Shown: positions 25,464-33,644 of the stretch, one piece after another | Position numbering within the stretch: the stretch's first letter is position 1 | Layout of the letters: every line of letters starts with the position of its first letter | From: Mariniblastus sp. | GTDB taxonomy: Bacteria > Planctomycetota > Planctomycetia > Pirellulales > Pirellulaceae | DNA length: 46,220 bases | Direction: 5' to 3' | Assembly (NCBI GenBank): GCA_014237975.1 | Contig: JABACA010000022.1 | Span: 1-46,220, forward strand | Position numbers and translations under genes: made by a program | The notes under the pieces: generated by a model | What the model was told of the DNA's origin: nothing | Database searches by the model: none | What the model saw: the letters and a program-made list of their open reading frames with translations, nothing else

Positions 25464-27446
25464 TCAGGCCGAATTGGCAAAAAGAAACTTGAACTCGTCG
25501 GATACGTCATAAGCTTTGTCAACGGGCCCGTCGTGGACGATTCGTCCTGATTCCATCACGATAACACGTTCCACGAGACGAAGAGATGATTGACGATGGG
25601 TGACGACAAACGTTGTACGGTTGCGGATAAATTCTTTCAGTGAATCATGGATCAATGACTCAGTGTTACCATCCATTTGGCTAGTTGCTTCGTCCAGGAT
25701 CAAAACCTTTGGATCTGCCACGATGGCGCGGGCCAGAGCCACCCGTTGACGTTGGCCCGCGGAAAGAAACCGGCCATTGTCACCCACATCGGTATCGAAA
25801 CCCTTGCTGAGGTCGTCGATGAATCGATCGACCCTGGCAACACTGGCTGCTTCAAGAATCTGTTCCCGGGTCGGATTGTGGCTCCCGTAGGAAATGTTCT
25901 CCCAAACAGTTCCCTTGAAAAGTACCGACTGCTGGGTGACCCAGGCCATTTGCCTGCGCAGCTTGCGGGGATTCATTTCCCGGATATTTGTCCCATCCAA
26001 TAATATCGCGCCCCGTTGGGGATCATAGAATCTTACCAACATGTTCATCAGCGTCGATTTGCCGGAACCATTCCCGCCGACGATGGCGATCGCCTGGCCA
26101 AACGGAACCTCAAGCTGTATGCGTTTCAAGACAGGCTGCTTTGGCTCGTAACTAAAAATGACGTCACGGAATTCGATACTTTGTGAGTGTTCCGGAATCG
26201 GGACAGGGTTTTTGGGTCCCACCACACGGGGTTCCCGATCATAGGTTCGGGTCAGGTTTTCGCAGGCGGTTCCACCACGAACCAAAACATTGACAATTTC
26301 GCTCATTTTCCTGGCGGGGTCGCTGGCCCCTGCCAGCATGGTATAGAAGAGAATCAACATGCTCGGTTTGAGTGGACGATCGGATATATGAAAACCAAAC
26401 AATTCGGTTTGTTGGTACAAAACAAGATAGGAACCGGCGAGTACAGAAAGTGCAATCGAAATAATTCCAAGTACTTCCGTGATGGGCCGCAAAAGTGAGT
26501 CGTACAGGGAAATCCGAATTGCCATTCGGTATAAGACCCCTGCATTTTCCTTGAACCTTCGCCGCTCGGTTCGCTCCCGGTTGAATATGCGGACCGTTTT
26601 CAAGGAGCTAAACGTTTCAATCAGTGTTTGATACACCTCTGCCATTCCGGCAATTTCTTTCTTGGTTACATCCTTCATTCGACGGGCAACGCTGTGAATC
26701 AAGAACGCTCCGGCTGGCACCACAATCAAGGAAATCATCAGCAACGGTAGCGAAATCAGCGCTGCTCCAATCAGGCAGGTCACCATTTTCAAAGGCTCCC
26801 TGATTGATTTTCCGTAGAAGATCTGAAGCCCGCCACTGACCATCATCATATTGCTGGACAGGTGGACCATCATGTTCGAAGTACCGAGCATTTCGATTCG
26901 ACGCTGGTCCAGTTCCAGGGCTTTCCGATAATAAATACGGCGCAGATCCATGACCGTGCGATTTGCGACCCTCGCAACGAGTATGGCACTAAAAACCAAC
27001 ATGATTCCTTTCAGAATCGAGGTTGCCAACAGCCAAACCATTGCCCAAACCAACGTCTTGAATGGTGAATCCGGTGCGTACCTATTGATATAGGGTTGCA
27101 AATATTCAAAACGCTCAATCGCAGAACTTTCTGCGTTGAGGCGATCCATCTTGAGGTCGATCTTTCGTTTCAGTTTGGCCGTTTCTTGTGGCGTGGCCGA
27201 TTGGAGATCCTGTTGAAATTGTTCGATCTCGCCGGCAATGACACTACGGGATGTTTCAGCCTGTTCGATTTCAGTGGCAATCCAGCTTTGCGCCGTTTCT
27301 CCTTCAAGGACAATTTTCACCACTGGAAATACGGTCGTGATACTGGCTGCCCAAAGTGAAGCGATCAGCATCGAACAGATGATTGCTCCAGCGATCGTCC
27401 ATTTATAGCGAAGGGAAAGTAGAATGGCCTTTGAAAAGGATTTCAT
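25464..27446 (-). CDS. ABC exporter, paralog of the 8932-10932 gene
   Basis: Half-transporter with fused ATPase, 660 aa from the ATG at 27446. An in-frame start at 27527 would add 27 residues, but the sequence MKSFSKAILLSLRYKW aligns with the start of the other exporter (MRNLSRALRMALKYRW). Walker A is GGNGSGKST, the signature is LSAGQRQR (Gly to Ala compared with LSGGQ), Walker B is VLILDEA and the H-loop VTHRQS. As in the paralog, TM1 is followed by about 90 charged residues, predicted extracytoplasmic and helical, ending in RYAPDSPFKTLV. Downstream lies a GT4 gene, so lipid-linked glycan export is likely. Confidence 0.9.
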   Translation of the reverse strand: MKSFSKAILLSLRYKWTIAGAIICSMLIASLWAASITTVFPVVKIVLEGETAQSWIATEIEQAETSRSVIAGEIEQFQQDLQSATPQETAKLKRKIDLKMDRLNAESSAIERFEYLQPYINRYAPDSPFKTLVWAMVWLLATSILKGIMLVFSAILVARVANRTVMDLRRIYYRKALELDQRRIEMLGTSNMMVHLSSNMMMVSGGLQIFYGKSIREPLKMVTCLIGAALISLPLLMISLIVVPAGAFLIHSVARRMKDVTKKEIAGMAEVYQTLIETFSSLKTVRIFNRERTERRRFKENAGVLYRMAIRISLYDSLLRPITEVLGIISIALSVLAGSYLVLYQQTELFGFHISDRPLKPSMLILFYTMLAGASDPARKMSEIVNVLVRGGTACENLTRTYDREPRVVGPKNPVPIPEHSQSIEFRDVIFSYEPKQPVLKRIQLEVPFGQAIAIVGGNGSGKSTLMNMLVRFYDPQRGAILLDGTNIREMNPRKLRRQMAWVTQQSVLFKGTVWENISYGSHNPTREQILEAASVARVDRFIDDLSKGFDTDVGDNGRFLSAGQRQRVALARAIVADPKVLILDEATSQMDGNTESLIHDSLKEFIRNRTTFVVTHRQSSLRLVERVIVMESGRIVHDGPVDKAYDVSDEFKFLFANSA

Positions 27447-27604
27447 GCGTTTTGAACATCCAGGTTTGCGACCGAGGAACCCAAGTTCCTCGCGATCTAA
27501 TCGCCCAACGGGCAGTGCGTTTCCCAATTGCGAGATCTGTAAGTTTGTTTCGCTCTTTTGGGAGGCGGGATAGTGTCACCAAGGAATGTTCGCGTCAATA
27601 ACAG

Positions 27605-27626
27605 TTAAAACCGCTAACGGTTTTAA
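27605..27626. repeat. Perfect 22-bp inverted repeat
   Basis: TTAAAACCG, a 4-base loop CTAA, then CGGTTTTAA. It lies about 160 bp upstream of the second ABC exporter start and about 145 bp beyond the dnaA stop. It could be an operator for the exporter or a weak terminator for dnaA. Seen directly; the function is a guess. Confidence 0.5.
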
Positions 27627-27770
27627 AAATCATCTACGGGTAACGCTGGAAAATGGATCGTCGATTGCGGCTGAATAGGCACGGAGAATCGACCTTTCAG
27701 CGGAGTGCTTTCATGGTAGTCGAAAAATGCTAGCGAGATTCAGAAGTTTCGGACCTGGACCCTCGTTCTG

Positions 27771-29228
27771 CTATCCAATCCTCAAATTGGATTCGAGCCG
27801 GGCAACGGCCTCTTTAGCAGGGTAGTACGCATTGGGAAGATCGATTGGTTGATTTTGGGCAATCCAACCGGTCACTTTCTTTTGGGCGGCGATGACCGTG
27901 CTATGGCTGCGACCGCCAAAATAATCGCCGATTTCAGAAAAAGCAGATGATGTGTATTGGCGAGAAAGATACATGGCGAGCATTCGAGCGGTGCAGATTC
28001 TTTTGCGTCGGCTGCTGGATCGAAGTTCTGTTGGCTTGATATCACAAAAGTCGCAGACTGCTTTCTCGATTGTATTTAGGGAGGTCAGTGAACTGTTTAC
28101 CGAGAAAAGATCGACGAGTACCTGTTTCGCCATTTCAACGGTGATTCGACGATTGGATGCTTCGGCCATGGCGTGTACCCGGTTGATGGCACCTGACAAT
28201 CGGCGAACGTCACGGCCCAGCCGTTCAGCGATCATCTCAACAACCTCTGGTGGAATGTTGATATGTCGTTGACGACACATTCTCGTAATGATCTGCTGAC
28301 GACCCTTGACGTCCGGGTAGTGTAACGGGCAAATCAAGCCGGCAGAGAACCTGGCAACCGTTTCATTTCCGAAATGATTGAGTTCGATCGGTGGTCGATC
28401 GGACGATAGTACTACCTGTTTTCCATTTCGTACCAGGTTGTCGATGGTGAATTGGAATTCACCCAGAGTGGCCTTTTTGCCAGCGAAGAACTGGATGTCA
28501 TCAATTGCCAAAAAATCCAGGTCGCGATACTTACGGCGGAAGGAGGGCAGTCCCGTACCCCGCAGGGCACTGACGAAATAAGTTGTAAACTGTTCAGCCG
28601 ACATGAAAACACATCGCCGCAGCTTTAATTTGCGACGAGTATCGGCCGTTATGGTTTCCAGCAAATGGGTTTTGCCACAACCGGTTGGGCCGTAGACAAG
28701 AAAGGGTGTCAATTGTCCAAATTGCTGAAACATCTGGCGGGTACCGGCTTCCACCAATCGATTCGTTTCGCCAAACCAGAATGACTCCAGACCTTGATTG
28801 CGACGCACCGTACGGTTTGATGTCGAATGGCCTGTCCCGCCGGCCGTTCTTGGAAATAGAACTTGGGAGTCACTCGCTTTGATCGTTGCAACCGGCTCGG
28901 CAGCTTTATCCGAAGGTTCGGCAGCTTTATCCGAAGGTTCCGTCTGGCTGCGGCGCTGGTAACTGATTTTTACTTCTGGACCAAGGCAACGACGCACTGC
29001 TTTGGATATCGAGGCGCTTAATTTGGTAGACAGACGATGAACCGAAAAATCCGTGTCTCCAAGAATCGTTACCGAATTTACATCCAGGACAATGTTTTTG
29101 GGATTGCTGAACCACATATCAAATATGGACTGTCCCAATTCTTCGGCAAGAACCCCACATAAGACGTTCCGAAGATGCTCGTCAGTTTTTGGCCCTCTGG
29201 GCAAGCGGTCCTGAGTCGACAAAGCCAC
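27771..29228 (-). CDS. dnaA: Chromosomal replication initiator DnaA
   Basis: AAA+ protein that opens the replication origin, 485 aa. Domain I is at about 15-90; a linker at 91-145 follows; the AAA+ domain has Walker A GPTGCGKT at 180-187 and Walker B FLAIDDIQFFAG at about 239-250, then VVLSSDRPP and RFSAGLICPLHYPD with the arginine region. The C-terminal DNA-binding domain has the signature ARMLAMYLSRQYT and FGGRSHSTV. Start GTG at 29228. The linker contains an exact repeat PSDKAAE-PSDKAAE (98-111). Unlike in many bacteria, no dnaN, recF or gyrB is adjacent and no DnaA-box cluster was found nearby. It is clearly DnaA rather than Hda or DnaC, because the DNA-binding domain is complete. Confidence 0.94.
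   Translation of the reverse strand: MALSTQDRLPRGPKTDEHLRNVLCGVLAEELGQSIFDMWFSNPKNIVLDVNSVTILGDTDFSVHRLSTKLSASISKAVRRCLGPEVKISYQRRSQTEPSDKAAEPSDKAAEPVATIKASDSQVLFPRTAGGTGHSTSNRTVRRNQGLESFWFGETNRLVEAGTRQMFQQFGQLTPFLVYGPTGCGKTHLLETITADTRRKLKLRRCVFMSAEQFTTYFVSALRGTGLPSFRRKYRDLDFLAIDDIQFFAGKKATLGEFQFTIDNLVRNGKQVVLSSDRPPIELNHFGNETVARFSAGLICPLHYPDVKGRQQIITRMCRQRHINIPPEVVEMIAERLGRDVRRLSGAINRVHAMAEASNRRITVEMAKQVLVDLFSVNSSLTSLNTIEKAVCDFCDIKPTELRSSSRRKRICTARMLAMYLSRQYTSSAFSEIGDYFGGRSHSTVIAAQKKVTGWIAQNQPIDLPNAYYPAKEAVARLESNLRIG
28898..28939. repeat. Exact 21-bp tandem duplication inside dnaA
   Basis: The 21-base unit starting CGGCAGCTTTATCCGAAGG occurs twice in a row without a mismatch and stays in frame, giving two PSDKAAE copies in the DnaA linker. 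Exactness suggests a recent duplication. Confidence 0.85.
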
Positions 29229-29596
29229 GTCCTGGCATCTCCCTCTTCCATATTTGCCGTTTTGGGCAAACGATGGGATCCTGTTTATTCAATAGCCAAC
29301 CCGCCAAGGCAAGTCAGTTAAGAGTCGTAATGTAGAAAGCAGATTTTAGGATTGCTAGCAGGACTGTCAAACGGTTGATTGAGAAATAAAAAATCTTTTT
29401 GGAGAAGGGCTCGAAACCAATGGGGATCTTCAATTTCAAAACAAAAAGTTGACAATCAATGTTCCCACCCGGAGACCTTGGAAGGTGGAAAAAGTGTCGG
29501 TCAAATTGGTTTGCCCAAATCCTGGTTTCAACTGGCAAATTGAACAAGTCAAATTAAAGCGCAGTGCAAAACGAAAAGCAAAAAGAAATTATTTTT
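29229..29596. other. A/T-rich intergenic region upstream of dnaA
   Basis: 368 bp between dnaA and the next minus-strand gene. It has A/T-rich patches (about 29371-29400 and 29560-29600). I searched by eye for TTATCCACA-like boxes on both strands and found none, so I do not call an origin. It presumably holds the dnaA promoter. Confidence 0.4.
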
Positions 29597-30442
29597 TTAG
29601 CGAGGCAACATGGTTGCAAACTCAGGACTTAGTATGTAGGTGCCGTCCGGATTATTGATTTCCATAGAAATTGCGACCTGTTCCGTCGGATTTTTGGATT
29701 GAACAACGGCAGCATCCTGCATTAACAGGGCTCCCGTAATGTTCAAGAACGGTTTTGCCAGATATAGACCGCTCATGTGCGTATTTTGTGCTTTGAACCC
29801 GTACCCGCTGGTGACCAACTTGACCAGGCGTGAGGCATCTCCACTCCAGCCGCGTAGCGTGATTCGCTGTAGACGCTGCTGTTTATCAAAATAATAGGTC
29901 AAAGCACCGTGTAAGTCATTCGTATTGGTTCCGGTAACCAGCGCTACACGCATCGCTTTGAGGCCATAATCAGTCGAAGTGATTGAAACTCGGTCCCAGC
30001 GTGATTTTACCCATTGAGGAGTGAGATCGAATCTGAAAATCTCCGAAAGCTGAGGTGTCGGCACAAATTGAGACGGGATTTTATTCTTATTGCTCACATT
30101 CCCCAGATGGGTTCCAGCCGAAAACGGTAAAGGCTTGATGGGAGCTGCAGGTGGGCTGGAAACATGGCTAGAAGGGCTGCTGGTCAGTTGAACCGGCACC
30201 GGTGACGGCTGGGGATAGTTTCCCACAACCGAGTCGCGATGTGCGATGGACGGCGAACCTGTCACAAAGTCACTGGGATTCAGGCTAATGTCTTGTTGAA
30301 AAGTCGTCTGGCCAGAGGGATCCGAGGACATGCCTGGTTGATTGGTACCGGAGCGTGACAATATCCCGCTTTCAAACAGGAATGCGGGTACCACAATTAC
30401 CGCAATGAGCAGGGCGAATACAAAAAGATGACGATTGAACAT
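29597..30442 (-). CDS. Membrane-anchored protein, unknown function
   Basis: Protein of 281 aa from the ATG at 30442. One N-terminal membrane segment (about 5-24, LFVFALLIAVIVVPAFLF) is followed by a Ser/Pro/Gln-rich linker (about 30-120) and a compact C-terminal domain (about 135-281) with KSRWDRVSITSTDYGLKAMRV, LTYYFDKQQRLQRITLRGW and LEINNPDG-like strands. It would sit mostly outside the cytoplasm. I do not know its function; it resembles planctomycete-specific proteins. An alternative ATG at 30478 adds MFNRHSYFLRLA, a near copy of the following MFNRHLFVFALL. A longer frame to 30703 looks non-coding. It lies upstream of dnaA on the same strand. Confidence 0.65.
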   Translation of the reverse strand: MFNRHLFVFALLIAVIVVPAFLFESGILSRSGTNQPGMSSDPSGQTTFQQDISLNPSDFVTGSPSIAHRDSVVGNYPQPSPVPVQLTSSPSSHVSSPPAAPIKPLPFSAGTHLGNVSNKNKIPSQFVPTPQLSEIFRFDLTPQWVKSRWDRVSITSTDYGLKAMRVALVTGTNTNDLHGALTYYFDKQQRLQRITLRGWSGDASRLVKLVTSGYGFKAQNTHMSGLYLAKPFLNITGALLMQDAAVVQSKNPTEQVAISMEINNPDGTYILSPEFATMLPR

Positions 30443-30678
30443 AGCAAGCCGGAGAAAGTAAGAATGCCGGTTAAACATTGCCATTTTTTCCCAAGATTGG
30501 CAATTCCGGTGTTTCTGCACAGATCGTCTTATCGGACGCGAGATGCAATACGGTGGTTTCAAAGTAGCGCCGATCTTCAAAACGTCCCAAGCTGGTTTCC
30601 AGCAAAACAGCCTGGATAGACCGTACTCAAAATAACGGATATTCCAGACAGGCAGGAATAAGCGATTCAATAGAACAC

Positions 30679-31110
30679 TCAGTCGAAATTCTGGCTTAAC
30701 CAATCGATATCCATCCCCGAGGCGTCAGTGACATTGGATTGACTATCCGGGTAGTCGCCGGGACGAATATCACCGGGATCGGCAAGTTCACTTAATGGGG
30801 ATTTCACCGTTTCCAACGGGCGTTTTTTCGGTAACTCCGTAATTGTCTTAAAAAGAACGAAAAGTCCGGGCCGTTGCCCGCTTCCTGGATGGTTTTCCAT
30901 TTCCGTACCATGTGAACGTGGGTATTCTGCAGGCTCCGTTGCCGACAAAATTGGGCCATTAATGGCATGTTGAGCCTGTCGGCGGAAACGGCAGTCAGCA
31001 TCAGGCCTCGGCCACGATCAGGCATTGGCAGTCTGTTTTTGAAAGCCTGGGTTTTTGAAAACCTGCGGCAGGCGCAGGTATAGTACCCATTCATCGAACG
31101 GATCCGTCAT
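30679..31110 (-). pseudogene. Small gene split over two reading frames
   Basis: Three protein-like segments follow each other in alternating frames on the minus strand. Segment 1, from the ATG at 31110, reads MTDPFDEWVLYLRLPQVFKN and stops at 31018. Segment 2, one base shifted, reads through RGLMLTAVSADRLNMPLMAQ and HVHMVRKWKTIQEAG to a stop at 30804. Segment 3, back in the first frame, reads KKRPLETVKSPLSELADPGD to DWLSQNFD and a stop at 30679. Joined, they give about 143 aa. The second junction lies at A_AAA_AAC, a classical -1 ribosomal slippage site; the first is near runs of five A. Options: sequencing indels in homopolymers, a decayed gene, or real frameshifting. I do not recognise the protein. 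Confidence 0.5.
30822..30828 (-). other. Slippery heptamer A_AAA_AAC
   Basis: On the minus strand the codons CGA AAA AAC of the middle segment contain A_AAA_AAC in the correct phase. A -1 slip moves the ribosome onto the third segment's frame 18 bases before the middle frame's stop. Seen directly; use as a frameshift site is inferred. Confidence 0.4.
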
Positions 31111-31170
31111 AATTTCATTTTTCAGACAAAGTCCGCCGGACCCAATCCTAGTTGCCAGGGAATTGCGATC

Positions 31171-32370
31171 GTGAATGAAAATCAGGATGTTCGATGGTTG
31201 GTTTCTGAATCGGCTCGTCCCTATTTGGTGGATGTCCAGGCGAGCATTCTTGATCATGAGAATATTTTACGGATCACAAAACGGCTTCGCCGGGACATGT
31301 CGCCGCCAAGAGCTGCGCTGATACTGGAGATGGCACAATTACGCATCCGAGCTCGCCGGAAATTCGAGCGGGCGGATGCGATGTTCTTTACCCGCCGCTC
31401 ACTGGAACAGGCGAGCGGTGAGTTTATCGCCGATTACAAAGCACAACGATTTAAATCGAACGAGTCACTTGCTGACATCTGTTGTGGGATTGGTGGGGAT
31501 TTGATGTCACTTGCCAAGCAGACGAAAGCAGCTGGAATCGATCAAGATCCGGTGATGGCAATCTTGGCGATGGCAAACCTGGACGTTCATGGGTTGCCGG
31601 GAGTGGTCAGGCAGATGGAATTCCAAGCGGTTGATCGGGCTGATTATTCCGCATTCCATTTTGATCCCAACCGAAGGAATCATGGGCGCAAGACGATCGG
31701 CGATTTGCTGCAACCTTCATTGCCGTCGATTTTGGAATGGATACCGGATAATGTACCCGTCGCCATCAAGGTTGCACCGGCGACACCACAGCACAGGGAC
31801 ATGTCTGATGTGGCCGAGTTGGAATGGATCGGTGATTCGCGCGAATGCAAACAACAGGTCATTTGGCTGGGAGGTGCGGAACAAGTTGCTGGTGGGCGGA
31901 CGGCGACGATGGTCCGAGGCGCAAGTTTCTATCAATACGGGCCGCTTGTCGGTTCCCAGAATATCCCGCAGGTAATTGCCGACCATGTTCAGGAGTTTGT
32001 GTATGAACCCCACCCTGCCCTATTGGCGTCCGGATTGACCGATGCATTGGCGACCGAACATGACCTGGCGCGGTTGTCTGTCAACGTCGCCTATTTGACG
32101 GGACCATCCGAGTTGGACCTGCCCATGTTGACCAAATTTCGCGTGATCGATGTGCTACCGATGGAAGTCAAGAAAACGGCCCGTGAATTGGAGAGACTCA
32201 ATGCCGGTCCGGTCGAATTCAAAAAACGTTCGGTCAACACCGTTTACTATGACGCATTCCAACGTATTAAGACAAAAGGTACTGAGCCATTTGTTGTGAT
32301 ACTCTCGCCAACGGTCGGCGAAAGTGTCGCCATCATTGCCAAACGGATGAAGAACTCAACTCATGAATAA
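31171..32370 (+). CDS. SAM-dependent methyltransferase with THUMP-like C-terminus
   Basis: Predicted class I methyltransferase of 399 aa with a GTG start at 31171. A helical N-terminal part (about 1-95, LILEMAQLRIRARRKFERADAM region) precedes the Rossmann core: motif I is ADICCGIGGDL (101-111), the acidic GIDQDP follows, and FHFDPNRR (163-169) corresponds to the DP.R motif of this family. The last about 100 residues (EVKKTARELERLNAGPVEFK onward) match the small THUMP-like domain often fused here, suggesting an RNA substrate. The divergent split gene starts 60 bp away; downstream it converges on the amidohydrolase with 18 bp between. The exact RNA target is unknown. Confidence 0.85.
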   Translation: MNENQDVRWLVSESARPYLVDVQASILDHENILRITKRLRRDMSPPRAALILEMAQLRIRARRKFERADAMFFTRRSLEQASGEFIADYKAQRFKSNESLADICCGIGGDLMSLAKQTKAAGIDQDPVMAILAMANLDVHGLPGVVRQMEFQAVDRADYSAFHFDPNRRNHGRKTIGDLLQPSLPSILEWIPDNVPVAIKVAPATPQHRDMSDVAELEWIGDSRECKQQVIWLGGAEQVAGGRTATMVRGASFYQYGPLVGSQNIPQVIADHVQEFVYEPHPALLASGLTDALATEHDLARLSVNVAYLTGPSELDLPMLTKFRVIDVLPMEVKKTARELERLNAGPVEFKKRSVNTVYYDAFQRIKTKGTEPFVVILSPTVGESVAIIAKRMKNSTHE

Positions 32371-32388
32371 CGGACCGCGTAAGAAGGT

Positions 32389-33612
32389 CTAATGAGAAGG
32401 GTGTTCGGATCGCAAAGGGTGGCAGGTTGAATGTGTTGAAAATAGCCAGTCCAATGACCCCGACACGTTGACCGATGACGGTTGGTTACTGCGAATCACG
32501 GCCAAGCGGGAAGACTTGCCCTTTTCCAGGGTCCCGTATCGTTGTTCCATGCCAAGGGCACTGGCTCCGTTGAGTGTTCCCAAGCGGAGAACTTGCATCG
32601 GATCCAGCTGGCTGAACTGGGTACTAAGGAACTTTAATTCCTCAAACAGATTCAAATTTGGGTTGGAAGCCCTTGAATCAGTTCCCACGGCCACATTGAT
32701 TGAACGGTCCAGCATGGCTTGAAGTGGATAGCTGGCATGCTCAAAAAAACGATGGGTTCGGGGGCAGTACACCACGTGCAATCCGGCTTGCTGAGAAATC
32801 CAATCCAGCTCCTTGCCGGTCAGGTAGTTTCCATGAATCAACAGACCACGGGAAATCTGCGATAACCGTTCCAAGTAATGCCAGCTCTGACGGTCCTCGC
32901 CAAAATTGTTCGGGTTCCAGGTTCCCAGATGCTGAAGCAACCCTACAAATGGCCCCGATTGATGTTCCAGCAACTCTCGTTCCTGGGGTGTTTCTGCCAG
33001 GTGCATTGCGATTGGCAAGCCATGGGTATCGGCAAGTTGGACGGCATGATTCATTAACTCGCTCGAAACCGAATACGGCGCGTGCGGACTAAGACCTTTG
33101 GAAATGCCCGACGACGGAGACGAGAGGAATGTCTGGCAGCCCGCCAATCTCGGATTGTCAGATGTGTTGGGGCCCAGTAATTCATAAAACACCTGAACGT
33201 CGATACCGGAATCACGGTAGTCGTCCAATTCCACGGGTGTCGAGGCAATTTCTCCAACCGCCACAACGCCTGATTGAATCAATTCGATCAAGCCACGTTG
33301 GATTGTAAATTTCTTCCTCGCGGCAGGATCCCCGACCCGGTGTTGGACCACTTTGGATATCCACTCGGTAAATTCAATTCCCGGCTGGCCAAGGGGAGCA
33401 TCTAGATCGCTAAATTCCAGATGCGTGTGGGCGTTCACCAAACCCGGGATGATCGCAGCGCGGCCGAGGTCGATGATGGGCAGCGTGTTGTTGCGCGATG
33501 GCATGACGTCCTTGATTGCGTTTTCACCGACAACAACAACCCCATCCGGTACCGGTGGTTGCCCAACCGGCAACACCCAATCGGCTCGATAAACGGTGAG
33601 TTGCTCAGACAT
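32389..33612 (-). CDS. Metal-dependent amidohydrolase (deaminase-like)
   Basis: Hydrolase of the amidohydrolase superfamily, 407 aa, close to the chlorohydrolase/cytosine deaminase/aminodeoxyfutalosine deaminase group. Metal and catalytic residues: His62 and His64 (NAHTHLEFS), His177 (SPHAPYSV), His204 and Glu207 (HLAETPQE), His260 (IHGNYL), Asp312 (VGTDSRASNPNL). All are present, so it should be active, probably a deaminase of a purine-like compound. Aminodeoxyfutalosine deaminase (menaquinone route) is one possibility, but no other mqn gene is near. It follows the NatB-CPBP gene by 32 bp on minus and is probably in the same operon. Confidence 0.87.
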   Translation of the reverse strand: MSEQLTVYRADWVLPVGQPPVPDGVVVVGENAIKDVMPSRNNTLPIIDLGRAAIIPGLVNAHTHLEFSDLDAPLGQPGIEFTEWISKVVQHRVGDPAARKKFTIQRGLIELIQSGVVAVGEIASTPVELDDYRDSGIDVQVFYELLGPNTSDNPRLAGCQTFLSSPSSGISKGLSPHAPYSVSSELMNHAVQLADTHGLPIAMHLAETPQERELLEHQSGPFVGLLQHLGTWNPNNFGEDRQSWHYLERLSQISRGLLIHGNYLTGKELDWISQQAGLHVVYCPRTHRFFEHASYPLQAMLDRSINVAVGTDSRASNPNLNLFEELKFLSTQFSQLDPMQVLRLGTLNGASALGMEQRYGTLEKGKSSRLAVIRSNQPSSVNVSGSLDWLFSTHSTCHPLRSEHPSH

Positions 33613-33644
33613 GAGTCATGATTGTCGATGACCCGCGGGAATTG

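Noticed and set aside
25148-25522. 124-aa frame between ABC exporter and GT4
   Set aside because: Overlaps the exporter by 59 bp, no recognisable domain, no ribosome site. Could be a real orphan, but I cannot support it.
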